Positions 10,007 through 20,542 of a DNA stretch of 64,000 nucleotides are shown here, one piece after another; the stretch's first letter is position 1, and each line of letters begins with the position of its first letter. Source of the stretch: Ipomoea triloba. Lineage: Eukaryota; Streptophyta; Magnoliopsida; Solanales; Convolvulaceae. The position numbers and the translations under genes are program-made. The DNA lies in contig NC_044924.1 in NCBI RefSeq assembly GCF_003576645.1, forward strand, positions 27,788,556-27,852,555, written 5' to 3'. The notes below the pieces were generated by a model that saw only the letters and a list, made by a program, of their open reading frames with translations, was not told the DNA's origin and made no database searches.

Positions 10007-10062
10007 TTCTATTTTTACACTAGCGCTGGGTTATTGACATTGTTGTGTTAATTACTAATCTC

Positions 10063-10105
10063 ATTACCTTCTTCTCATATTTTTGAAATATGAGAAGAAG
10101 GTAAT
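10063..10105. repeat. perfect 20-bp inverted repeat
   Basis: Two exact 20-bp arms (attaccttcttctcatattt and its complement) around a 3-base loop. Further copies of the 'gaaggta' motif occur at 10115-10170 and 10925-11040, suggesting a decayed foldback element. Confidence 0.75.
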
Positions 10106-10189
10106 AAGACTACCTTCTTTAACAAAATAAATAAATAAAAGCTGAAGAAGGTACTCTTACTACCTTCTCTCCCTCTCATAATTAGAATA

Positions 10190-10333
10190 TTAATTATTAT
10201 TACTAATAATAATAATATTTTAATAACAATTATTATTACAATAATAATAAAAAATTAGTATTTATAATAATAATAATAATAATAATAATTATTATTATTA
10301 TTATTATTGTTATTAGTATTACGAGTACATGTA

Positions 10334-10371
<38 letters not shown>

Positions 10372-10440
10372 TTCGAGTACTGTACTGTAGTGTAGTTATT
10401 GCTATTGTTATTGTTATTGTTATTGTTATTATTATATATA
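10190..10440. repeat. TTA/ATT microsatellite tract
   Basis: Runs of (ATT)n and (TAA)n in both orientations, then (TATTGT)n at about 10395-10430. No gene. Confidence 0.9.
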
Positions 10441-11074
10441 CTTAAAGGCATGTACAATCTCGCAGTATCGATTATGAAAGCGAAGAGGATGATGTCCGAA
10501 GTATTGCGAGTTCTGATCGTGAAATTCAGCCTATGCATTTTAATTTTAAACAAATTCATCAAATGCATGATATGATGACTAACCACAACGGATAGGTACG
10601 GTTAGGCGCCTGGCCGAGGAGGAGGCCAATTTCGGACTATATCGACACGGCCGGACGCCGATTAATCGGTGCCTAGGCGCGATACAATTATAATTATCAA
10701 GATCATCGCAATACAACCAATAAAATAAATAAATAAATACATAATGAAAATATTTAAAAACACTGCACGTTATTATTATCATGCAATCCATCTTTGTTAA
10801 TGTGATATTTTTTTTTTTTGAAAAATTTATGGTGTTAATTAATATTTAATAAAATAAAAAATTCTAAAAATAAATTCGAAGTAATACAAATTGCAAGGGT
10901 TGGATTTAAATTAAAGAAAGTGAAAAAGAAGGCAATTGCATTGCCTTCTTTATGGCATTCTTGGTCAAAGCAAAAGAAAATAAAAGAAGGTACTCTCATT
11001 ACCTTTTTTTCAAATAGGGTTTTGAAAAGAAGGTAATACCATTAGTACTTTACACATTTTTGTATAGGGTTTTG
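10441..11074. other. no gene; fragment of CCTAGGCG repeat
   Basis: About 10593-10690 contains 'gttaggcgcctggccgagg' and 'cggtgcctaggcgcg', a fragment of the GC-rich family seen at 613-1050 and 19800-20339. The rest is AT-rich without features. The stretch of about 10030-11400 is absent from copy 2. Confidence 0.5.
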
Positions 11075-11396
11075 GAAATGTTTTCTCAAAAAGTAAGCTG
11101 GACAAAAATGAGAAAAAAGCACTTGGGACTTACATTTAATTTGAGGTAAAAACGCAAGTCCCACTTACGTTTGTTAATTTTTATTTTGTATTAGGCGACC
11201 AATTTTTGTTTCCTGCGACGGGAGAAAGCGACCAAAACTGGTTGCCGGAGAAGACTATTTTTTTTTTATAATGATGAATGTACGTAAGTGGGACTTGCGT
11301 TTCTGACCTCAAACGCAAGTCCCAAATGCTCTTTTTACATTTTTGTCCAGTTTTTAAAATCGTCATGTTTTTGTCACTTTTTGAGAAAACCTTCCC
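11075..11396. mobile_element. foldback MITE
   Basis: Long terminal inverted repeats of at least 100 bp. The left arm runs from 'gttttctcaaaaagt' through 'aacgcaagtcccacttacg'. The right arm mirrors it from 'cgtaagtgggacttgcgtt' to 'actttttgagaaaac'. The central loop is about 11172-11280. No coding capacity. It lies in the part of copy 1 that is missing from copy 2, consistent with an insertion. Confidence 0.7.
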
Positions 11397-11781
11397 ATTT
11401 CAGTCTTCCCCTACCTATCATTACATAAAAACAACCTTTAACAGATCGAAAAAAAATATTTTAAAGCGAATTCGCTTCTATGGCAGTGGTACGATTAGTC
11501 CACGGCACATCATGTGAAAATGGTATAACGTCACGATGAGAAGATATGACATGCATTCGTATTCTGGGGACATGTATTTGCATTCCAAGGCCTATCATTG
11601 TTAGCGTCGGACCATCGAGGCTAGTGGTGGCGGAGTGCTTGAAGGAGATAGGGGCTTCAATTCGCGTGTGGTGTTCGAGAGATCAAAATGTATAGCCTCG
11701 TCGTGGCAACAAAAGAATTCCAGAGCTAAGTATTATAAGTTAATGCTTTAATATGCATGCATGTGGTTATTTATTTAAGCA

Positions 11782-12250
11782 ATAAGGGTCAAATAGGCCA
11801 TCGAACTGCAAACGATAATGCAATTACGCCACTGAACATAAAAAAAAATTACAATTGGGTCCCTAAACTAATCCATTTCATGCAATTTGTCCAATTTGTA
11901 GGTTTCTAACAGGTTACCTAAATTTTAAAATATTTTTTAAAAAATAATTTTTAAAAACAATTATTTTAATTGTTTTTTTTTTAACAGAACTTTGTCTCCG
12001 GCCATGGAGATGGAGAGTCTTTCTTCGTCTCAGGTCGGAGATGAAGTTATGTTTTTTTTTTTAAATTTATTTATCTTAAATAATTATTTTAAAAAAATAT
12101 ATTTTAAATTTTGGGTAATCTATTAGAAACTTGTAAATTAGATAAATTGCATGAAATGAGTTAGTTTAGGGACTCAATTATAGTTTTTTTTTAGGTTCAG
12201 TGACCTAATTGGATTATTGTGTGCGATTTGATGACCTATTTGACCCTTAT
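11782..12250. mobile_element. foldback MITE with ~200-bp inverted repeats
   Basis: Begins 'ataagggtcaaataggccat' and ends with the mirror 'gacctatttgacccttat'. The arms pair over about 200 bp around a central part near 11990-12050. Absent from the equivalent position of copy 2 (about 50490-50510, 'ttatttatttattgggagtc'). A related half-element lies at about 35800-35970. I could not define a clean target-site duplication. Confidence 0.75.
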
Positions 12251-12561
12251 TCCTTTATTGAATGGGAGTCAGGAGTCAGGAGTCAGCAATGCTTGCATGC
12301 ACGCAACATTATAAATTTCTATCTTCTAAATTCTATTGGTTGTGCATTGTTCATGTAGACAGCCCTTCGTATAAAATTATAGAATGAGATATATGTATAC
12401 ATAACTAAGATGAGATAAATGAATAATCTTTCTTATCAATATATCATATTGTCGTGTCTAGCTTTAGGCATGTATTTCTATATAAATGGCATGTGCACGA
12501 TATTTTTGTGATTTATAAAATAAAAAATTATATTTTTATTGAGGTGGCATATAGAGTACAT

Positions 12562-12579
12562 ACTTGGCAATCATCATAT
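12562..12579. repeat. LINE target-site duplication, 3' copy
   Basis: An 18-bp direct repeat 'acttggcaatcatcatat', identical to 17737-17754, flanks the LINE immediately before its poly(A) end (poly-T on this strand). Confidence 0.95.
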
Positions 12580-12626
12580 TTTTTTTTATTTAGTAAGGAG
12601 GGGATTACCCAAAATGTACAGTATGA

Positions 12627-15600
12627 TCAAACATAATAGGCATTACGCCACGAAGGAAATCCACAAAAATCATCTGCTAGTAGCCCAAGAATTTCTTTGG
12701 GTGGACTGGTGAGTAATTTCAAACCTCTGGGGTGGCCTTTTGAGAGCTTGGCAAGGGAGTCAGCCACTTGGTTCTGCTCTCTTGCGATCTGTATTATTTG
12801 CCAAACCTCGAAGCAGCGTAATTCTCTTCTACATGCCTCCAAAATGTTGTGAGCTGCGATCGACGGGGGCCTTGATGAGTGCATGAACTCACAAACATCT
12901 TCAGAGTCAGTTTCAAAGCTGACTTTACTGAACCCCAAATGAGCCGCCAGTTGCACCCCTTTGTAATATCGGGTATGGGGTTGAAACATTTCTGTTTATA
13001 TCCCCAGCTGGTATGGGGTTGATGACTTCTTGGTGTAAAGGATTTTCACCCAGCCAGGTTTCGAGCCAGAAAGAAGTGTGTCTGCCATTCCTCACCAGCT
13101 TCTTAGATCCATTAATCAGAATAGGCACTGACTTGAGGATGCCTCTCCATGCATTTGACATATTCGACCTGGATCTCCAAGTTCTGCAATCAGGTGACGA
13201 TATTGAATATTTAGCTTTGAGAATATGAACCCAAAGGCAGTCTTCATTCTGCATCAATCTCCAACCTAGCTTAGCAAGGAATGCCCGGTTCATTGGCTCT
13301 AACCTGCGTATGCCCAGCCCTCCATGAGTTTTGTTTTTTGTGATCACCCCCCATTTCACTAAATGGCATTTCCTTTCACCCTCCTTGCTTCCCCATAGAA
13401 AGTTGCGAATGATCTTCTCGATAGCTTGAATTACTCCGCTAGGCAAGAGGGTTGTCTGCGTTGTGTAATAGGGTACTGATGACAGAACCGCCTGGGCTAA
13501 CGTATACCTTCCTGCAAACGAGAGCGACTTGGACTTCCATCCTGCTAGTTTCGCCCTTAGTCTTTCTATAATCCCAGAAAAAGAGTCTTTCATCAATCTT
13601 CCATGGAATGAGGGAACACCAAGGTATTTCCCCATGTCCGATACCCTTGGAATTCCCAGTAGCTCGCTGATACTCTGTTGCAGTGCTACGGTCGTGTTCT
13701 TAGAGAAAAACACCGAGGATTTCGAGAGGCTCACTTTTTGGCCCGAGGCTGCACAAAAGACATCAAGGCACGCCTTCATCTCCAAAGCTTGCTCGACGGT
13801 GGCTTCACCAAACAAAATTAGGTCGTCTGCAAAAAAACAAATGAGAAACATAAGGGCCATTCCTAGAGATTTTGATTCTTTTCCATCTGTTATGAGCTAT
13901 CAAGTCGTGAATAACATGGCTAAGTCTTTCCATACATAATACAAAAAGTAGAGGGGATATAGAGTCTCCCTGTCTTAGGCCTCTGCCTGGGCTGAACCAA
14001 TCGGAATTCTGTCCATTCCACTGGACAGCAAGACGCGCTGTGGTAACACATTCCAGAATGTTTCTTCTCCACTTCTGATTGAAGCCGATGTCTTTTAGTG
14101 TGTCCTCCAGGAAGCTCCAGGACAGAATGTCGTAGGCTTTCTCAAGGTCCAGCTTGATTGCCATCCAGCCTTTAGCACCTTGCTTTGTTCTCATTGAATG
14201 TAAGACTTCCTGATACACAAATATGTTGTCTGTGATCGCCCTCCCTGGAACGAAACTAGTCTGATGAGGTCCAATCAGTTTTTTCGATATGCCTTTTAAT
14301 CTCGAGGTCATTGTTTTGGTCAGAAGCTTATATGACAAATTGCACAATCCAATGGGGCGAAGCTGTTTAACTGATTCGGGATTTGATACTTTAGGTATGA
14401 GAGAAATTAGTGTATCATTCACTCCTGGAGGAATTCAACCAGATTCAAAGAAATCTTGGGCAAAGCTCACCAGACAGCTACCAACTATATTCCATGATTT
14501 CTGATAGAAACCTGCAGAGAAGCCGTCGGGCCCTGGCGCTTGCTTTATCTCCTCCTCACGGAATGGGGCATTCACTTCCTCCCAATCTGAGCTAGTTAGT
14601 TTAGGAAATTTTCCAGACTGTAAAATGTGGGACTGTGATGATGTCTCTTCCGCATAGAGGTCTACAAAATAATCCCGGACATGGTTTCTGACTTCAGCTT
14701 CTTTTGTGATCCACGCGTTGTTGTCGTCTTTCAGTGTTGTGATTCTGTTGCGACACTTCTTAACCGATGTCGCTGTATGGTAATATCGGGTATTCCGATC
14801 CCCTGACGTAATCCACTCTTCTCTGGATCGCTGAAACCAGATCAATTCCTCCTGATATAGAACTTCCTCTAGCTCTAAACGTAACTTTCTGTCCAGCTTA
14901 ATAAGTTCCGGTTTAGGTTTAGGATTGGTCGCGAGGCTTCTCTGGACTCCACCGATTCTAGCCAATAGTCTTTTCTTTCGTAGGAAAATATTACCAAACG
15001 TACTAGTGTTCCATTCTGTTAAAACCTTGGCCAATTCTCGTTTGTTGTCTTCTAAAAATCTATCACTCTTCCAATACATGTCGACCAGAGGTAGGAACCC
15101 AGAATGTGTGGCCCAGGCCATATTGAACCTGAATGATTTGTTCGAAGTTTGTCTCGGGATCCGTCGAGTGGTAATAAGCAGAGGCGAGTGGTCTGATTCG
15201 AACATTGGGAGATGAGTAACAGTCGTATCTGGGAAGCTAAGTTTCCATTCAATATTACTTACTGCCCTGTCAAGCCGCGCCCCTCTAAACGTTGCCGTAT
15301 TGGCTCCTCTCATCCAAGTGAACATCGCTCATGTAAAGCCCAAATCTATCAACCCTTCACGGAATAACCATTCGTTGAAATCTGAGCATCTTGTTGTGGA
15401 AAAATTCTCAGGGTTGTTCACTTCCTCGCGTGATGTGGCTGCATTAAAATCCCCAGCTAATAACCATGGGCCTTGGTAGTCTGAGGTGTTGGTCGTTAAA
15501 TCAGCAAACAGCTTCCTTTTAAGGTAGGGGTTTGGACTCCCATATATGACTGAGAGCCTCCACACACCAAGTTCTGCATGATGTACCTGCAAAGTAATGA

Positions 15601-15886
15601 ATTGAGGGTGAGTATCAATAACTTCAATGTTAATTGAGTCCTTCCATAGGACCCAAATACCGCCCGAGAAGCCTACTGCTTCAACTCGGACCCATTCTTC
15701 GTAGCCTAAACTAGAACAGATTGTGTTGGCATGGGAGCTAGACACTTTTGGTTCCAATAAGCAAGCAATAAGTGGTTTATGAGTCAAAGAAAGAAAGCTC
15801 AGGGCACGCTTGAAAGATCTTGATGCAGCGCCCTGGCAGTTCCAAACTAGGCACGCCATGGAAAACAATGGAAACCAGCACCTCAA
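12627..15886 (-). pseudogene. LINE ORF2: endonuclease / reverse transcriptase / partial RNase H
   Basis: The likely start is ATG at 15859 (MACLVWNCQG). The APE-type endonuclease shows WNCQG, LLEPK, YGSP, GDFNA, RLDRA and SDHSPL. The reverse transcriptase shows FVPGRAITDNI, KLDLEKAYD, GLRQGDSISPLLF and the catalytic FADD (13822-13833). The RNase H tail (12627-12989) keeps ETDS and NQVADSLAK. Breaks: TGA at 15329-15331 and at 14435-14437, both in frame; a one-base expansion of a homopolymer at 13831-13837 directly before the FADD motif; and a frame change near 12980 where the zinc-binding region and the first half of RNase H (first catalytic Asp and Glu) are missing. Target-primed reverse transcription would be its role when intact. 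Confidence 0.93.
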
Positions 15887-17709
15887 GAGCGCAAGCGGCC
15901 ATCAGCCGCAACACCCATTGGTTCACATAAACCATCGCCATCCATCATAAGTGTATCCGGATTGATGAACTCAAACTCGTTTGAGCCGCCAAGGTCAGGA
16001 GGGTCTTCCTTTGGTGAGTGATCAATCCCAGCCATAGGAGGCAGCTCCCGTTGCCCATCCGCATGTTGGACCACCGTGGTTGTGATATTTCTGCCACGAT
16101 TCAAACCACAAACTACTGTGTGCTCTGTTTCCGCTGCTGCACGGTTTGGTGCTCCACCCCTGCCATGGCGCCCCCGGTTATCGGTGACCAAATTGGTGAC
16201 CGCCACGGTTGGGCATTTGATAGACTCCATGTTGGGCAGTCTGGTATCCACCCCTACCACCAAATTGAGGTCCTCCCCGACTAATTGCCTGTCGTCCCCT
16301 TGAGTAAGCTGTCTGGTAACCTTCATAAGAATCGACTTGGATTGGGCCTTGATTTCTAAATTGAACTTGCCGACCAGTCTCTGCCCCCCTAGTTTTGCGA
16401 TGGGTGTCGGCCTCACTCTGCACAGGACTTCTTTGATAAGTGCCAGCATTAGTCTTAATCCTGCGCAAAGCTTCATCCGGCTGCTGCAAACCCATGGTTC
16501 TGTCAGCGATATCGTGAACTTGATTCAAGTTAGGCTCCTCATAATTTTCTAGCACTGCAAACCGTGATTGTGTTTCAAAGCTCTCAAAGACCGGAGCCTG
16601 CCCCATCAGCGTAAATTGCCTTCTGTTCGTAGGGGGACCGTACGCTGGTTGATTTGGCCTCCTGTACCGATTTCTCCTTTCCTTGCGGTTGACTAACATC
16701 CAAGTCCCATATTTCTCTGAAACACCTTGATCGGCCGATTTCGAATTCATCGCTGTTGGATTATTGTAACCAGCCTCTTCATTCTCCTCCTCTCGGCCGC
16801 ACTATTCGTGCCGGTGACCATTTTTACCACATTTGAAACATACTAGATGGATTCCTTCATATTCTATAGGCCGTTCTTCGAAATTCAGGACAAACTTTGA
16901 TAGCAAAGGTTTCGTCATATCCAATTCAATACACATTCTTGCGAATTTACCTATGGAGGTGAGACTTGTGGTGACATCTATTTTCACCGGCCGGCCGATC
17001 GAAAGCCCGATTTTCATCAAGAAATCCTCTTCGAAATATTCAATCGGCAATTTGGGAAATCTCACCCAGACCAGAAGCTTCTCAACCTTGTTTCTTCTTG
17101 GCTTGAAATTGGGCTCCCATTCTTGAACCACCAGATAGTGGTCCATTATCACCCAAGGGCCCTCATATTTGGCGAATTCATAATCCTTCAGAGCTTCAAA
17201 TCTGGCTATGTAATAATCATCGCTGACGCAATTAAGTCAAAGACACCCTCCGGCTTCCACATACGCTGTAATCGCTGAAGGAGATAGGTATAACTGACCG
17301 TTCGGCCCAAGACTCTAATGATGAGCGAACGGCGCCATGGCCGTCTGAGCCTCTCTTTCTCCGCCTTGGTCACTGGAATGATTGGGAACTCCGAATTGAA
17401 ATTGACATCTTCCATGGTGTCATCGTCCGAGGCAACCTCCTCCTCCTGAGGCGGATGTTCTTGTCTTGTCCACGCGTTTTGTGGAGTTTCCTCCGGGGTT
17501 CTCCAGTGGCCCGACTCTGGGGTTACTGCCTCCGCGGCCGTTGGTGTTTCTTGCATATGAACTTCGGAGGGGAGCGTCGAAGAAGATGATAGCTGTTCTT
17601 GTCCTCGCTTTTTCTTGGTGCTGCGTTCCAAGAGGTCTTGGTCTTCCGGCGACCGATTGGTCGCCGCCGGTGAAGCTGGCTCAGAGAGAGTTTCGGTTAC
17701 GAATTCCAT
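15883..17709 (-). pseudogene. LINE ORF1: DUF4283 / zinc-knuckle protein
   Basis: Starts at ATG 17709. An acidic, Pro/Glu-rich N-terminus is followed by a DUF4283-type domain (SLIIRVLGRTVSYTYLLQRL, then DHYLVVQEW, FPKLPIEYF) and a CCHC knuckle CFKCGKNGH. The C-terminal part (YGTWMLVNRKERR, then Gly/Arg/Gln-rich) is typical of plant LINE ORF1. Breaks: a frameshift near 17205, a TAG at 16802-16804 that falls inside the zinc knuckle between its His and last Cys, and a frame change near 16280. Such proteins coat LINE RNA; this copy cannot make a full product. Confidence 0.88.
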
Positions 17710-17736
17710 TTCGCCTTAAAAATCTAATCCTAACGG

Positions 17737-17754
17737 ACTTGGCAATCATCATAT
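17737..17754. repeat. LINE target-site duplication, 5' copy
   Basis: Identical 18-bp partner of 12562-12579, directly upstream of the LINE 5' end (minus-strand element). Confidence 0.95.
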
Positions 17755-18084
17755 CAATGTGAATAGATGATATTTCGGCATGAAATCGATCAAGTAGATA
17801 TGGAGAAGGAATTAAATAGCTAATTTGATCACTACGTACAAGAATTGTGGGGTCATATAACTAGTGTACCTATTCTTTTTTTTTTTTTTTTGAGAAAATA
17901 TTTTTTGTTCTTCCTGCTGCCATACATTTGATTTCAACCATATTCAACAAAATCTAATTCAATAATCCACAATAATCAATTCAGTCCAGCAATAATATTA
18001 TATTCTATTCAATCTATCCATCAATAATAATATATGGAAATTAACTAAAAACCATCCACAACAATACATTCAATCAATCAACAT
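17755..18084. other. block flank, no gene
   Basis: 17755-17870 continues the duplicated block ('atttcggcatgaaatc', 'gtggggtcat') and matches 50815-50920. The following A/T-rich stretch with repeated 'aatcaa' and 'ccaacc' words shows no feature. Confidence 0.6.
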
Positions 18085-18405
18085 AATGACATTGTTTGGT
18101 AACATAGTTAGCTTATCAGTCAATTTTGGCTTATTTGACCACTATTAGTTGTTTGACTTTGGTTAAACAACTAATATAAGTGTTTGATTAATTAGTTTTT
18201 TGTAACAACTTATTGGTCTAAAAGACAAAAATTCAAAAAGCTGCTAAAAGTAACTTTTTTGGACAACTTTTTAAAAAATCGTTTTGTTTGTAATCAGCTA
18301 TCAGCTAGCATTTAATTTACCAAATATCTTTCTACAATCAACTAATGCAATCAACTACTCAAACTCACTAACCCAATCAACTAACAGTTATTTACGAAGC
18401 ACCCC
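18085..18405. repeat. possible degenerate MITE
   Basis: Left 'attgtttggtaacatagttagc' and right 'ctaacagttatttacgaagc' are imperfect inverted repeats (TTTGGTAA versus CTTCGTAA), with 'caatcaact' words inside the right half. Boundaries and class are uncertain. Confidence 0.35.
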
Positions 18406-19799
18406 CAATATCTTAATTACAGCACACTTATCTTATAAAAATATATATACATGAGAATAATCTATAGTCATGACAAATTTATTAAGACAGTTTTCATCGA
18501 TCCACAAGTTAGAAATACTGATGGAATGCTATAATCATGTAAAATTGAAATGATTGAAAGAAGAGGAAAACATAGATCAAAACTTAGATAGCCAACAACT
18601 CAACACAAACTAGACTAATTCAGTCTCTTTCGACATTGAATTTCTCGGCAATCTGCAAGAAACAAACTACAAAACCAACGAAGCAAACAAATGAGTAACA
18701 TAATAGACATCCCCACAAAATTTGATGCAGATTATCAACTAAAAGTCAATATAATGCAAAAATAATGTGTTAACTGCTGCGTCATTATCCATATGATTTT
18801 TGCAGGATTTGGAGATTCTTTATAGCTCAAAAAGATTATATAATAAAGGGAAATGCAAATGTCATGCCCAGAATGATAAAAGTCATTCCCTAACAAACAT
18901 AAAGAATCATTACTCTAATTCTTTAAAAGCATCAGCTAACAAAAATAATGAATCTAAAAGGGGAGCGGATACCATTACTTTAATTTTTTTTAAAGCATCT
19001 TACTAATTCAAAATATGATCAAAGATTATAAAATTACATCTCTCTAACTCAGTGAGCACCATAGCTGCACAACCAAAAGTAAGATTACATGATGAATGCC
19101 TCTGGCTATTCCTATCTATATTTTTTTCCTTTTTTACCCCTTGTATGTTCTACTCAATTTCTTTCTACTCATGTGTCACCAATGCACCCTCTTCATGGTT
19201 TAAAAAAAAAAAAAAAAAAAACTGAGGGGGTTGGTGGAAGAGAAACCTGACTGCCAAAGATATCCGTTTGCCAAAATAGTCATTACTATTCAATGAGCTG
19301 TCCTGAATCTCTAAACTAGCAACATGCCAGTTTATGAGTTTGACGGGATACACTTTGCCCAAATGAAAAAAACCACTATACACTTTCACGTTGGAGGAAC
19401 CACCTGGAGAACCAAAATGACATAGAAGCACTTGAGATTGAAATTAATATAAGAAAAATTGTGTGTAGTTTTTCTCGAGATTGTTGTGTTAACACTAAAT
19501 TTGCTTCATCCAATACTTTTTTAACTAATATTTACATTTTGGTATCATCCAATATCTCAAGATGGTTGGTGGTTACTTTCATAATTTGATTCCTTCCAAC
19601 ATCTTCTTTAAAAACTATTTTGTATAGCATGTGACTAATGTAATCCAGTAAAACTATTTATATTTATTCAATTAATTGGTTTTCTATAGCAGGTAAACTA
19701 AATTTATAATGAAAATTTCATTGAAATTTTGTGAAGAAACTAATTCATACAATAGGAAACATGTCATGCAAAACAAAACCAAAGGCTCATACTTCTTAC
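18406..19799. other. no identified gene; possible coding fragment at 19165-19431 (minus)
   Basis: Mostly AT-rich. On the minus strand a frame over 19255-19431 gives plausible protein (SNVKVYSGFFHLGKVYPVK, then KRISLAVRF) and runs into a homopolymer at 19201-19220. I do not recognise it. 19440-19799 matches copy 2 at 51440-51810. Confidence 0.35.
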
Positions 19800-20169
19800 C
19801 ATGGTTGCTAAAATCGGGCTTAGGCGTTGGACGGCGCCCGACCGCTGCAATTTTTGCCAGAATCGGCCTTCCCCGCAGCCGGCCAAAGGGGCGTTATTTT
19901 TTTAATTTTTTTTAAATTTTTAAGGTTAATATTTATTATTTAATATTTTAGCACGGTAGAAAAAATCGGTTGCCTAGGCCGCTTAGGCGCTAGGCACCCC
20001 TACACCGAGGCAAATTGCTCCCTAGGCGGATGCCTAGCGCCTAATTCGGCTGAGTTAACTCGCCGAACTCGGCAAAGTTAGCCGAGTTAACTCGGGCGAG
20101 TCAGCCTTGTTAATTTTTTTATTATATTTATATATATTTAAATTTATTTATTTATATAAATAAAAGAAG

Positions 20170-20222
<53 letters not shown>

Positions 20223-20339
20223 GACATACATTCACACACGTCCACTATTTTTTTATTTTTATAGGTCGCCGCCTAGACCGCCCAGGCGCTAGGCGCTAGT
20301 CTACTGCTCAACTAGTGCCTAGCGCCTACCGCAACCATG
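19800..20339. mobile_element. CCTAGGCG-rich element with CATGGTTG ends
   Basis: Begins 'catggttgctaaaatcgg' and ends 'ccgcaaccatg', an inverted pair. GC-rich subterminal palindromes (gcttaggcg, cctaggcgg, aggcgctaggcgc) surround an AT core with an (AT)n run (about 20170-20218). No open frame of significance. The copy 2 sequence at about 51818 runs through this point without it. Same family as 613-1050. Confidence 0.6.
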
Positions 20340-20351
20340 CTTTAGTAATTT

Positions 20352-20475
20352 TAAATCTTAAACATTTAAACTATTAATGTTATAATGTATTAACTAAGAG
20401 CATGCACATTAATGATATCTTAAACATTTAAACTATTAATGTTATAATGTATTAACTAAGAGCATGCACATTAAT
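20352..20475. repeat. 62-bp tandem duplication
   Basis: Two near-identical units beginning 'atcttaaacatttaaac' and ending 'gcatgcacattaatg', directly before the Copia insertion. Confidence 0.85.
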
Positions 20476-20542
20476 GTTTACAAAAGAGGGATTTTGGAAT
20501 AGTGTAAATGCATATTGGAAACTGACGACACAAGGCCGTTAC

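Larger units (their letters stand above)
12580..17736 (-). mobile_element. L1-type LINE retrotransposon, decayed
   Basis: A 5.16-kb non-LTR element on the minus strand. An 18-bp perfect target-site duplication flanks it, and the 3' end is a short poly(A) (12580-12588 as T). It has two open reading frames in the usual order: ORF1 (RNA-binding, DUF4283 plus zinc knuckle) and ORF2 (endonuclease, reverse transcriptase, partial RNase H). Both are interrupted by in-frame stops and frameshifts, so it is non-autonomous now. The 5' end appears complete, since ORF1 starts 28 bp inside the boundary. The homologous site in copy 2 (about 50798-50814) lacks the insertion, so it arrived after the block duplication or was never copied. 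Confidence 0.97.

Noticed and set aside
13013..17762. Several plus-strand open frames across 13-17.8 kb
   Set aside because: They are antisense to the LINE ORF1/ORF2 domains, which carry the recognisable motifs.
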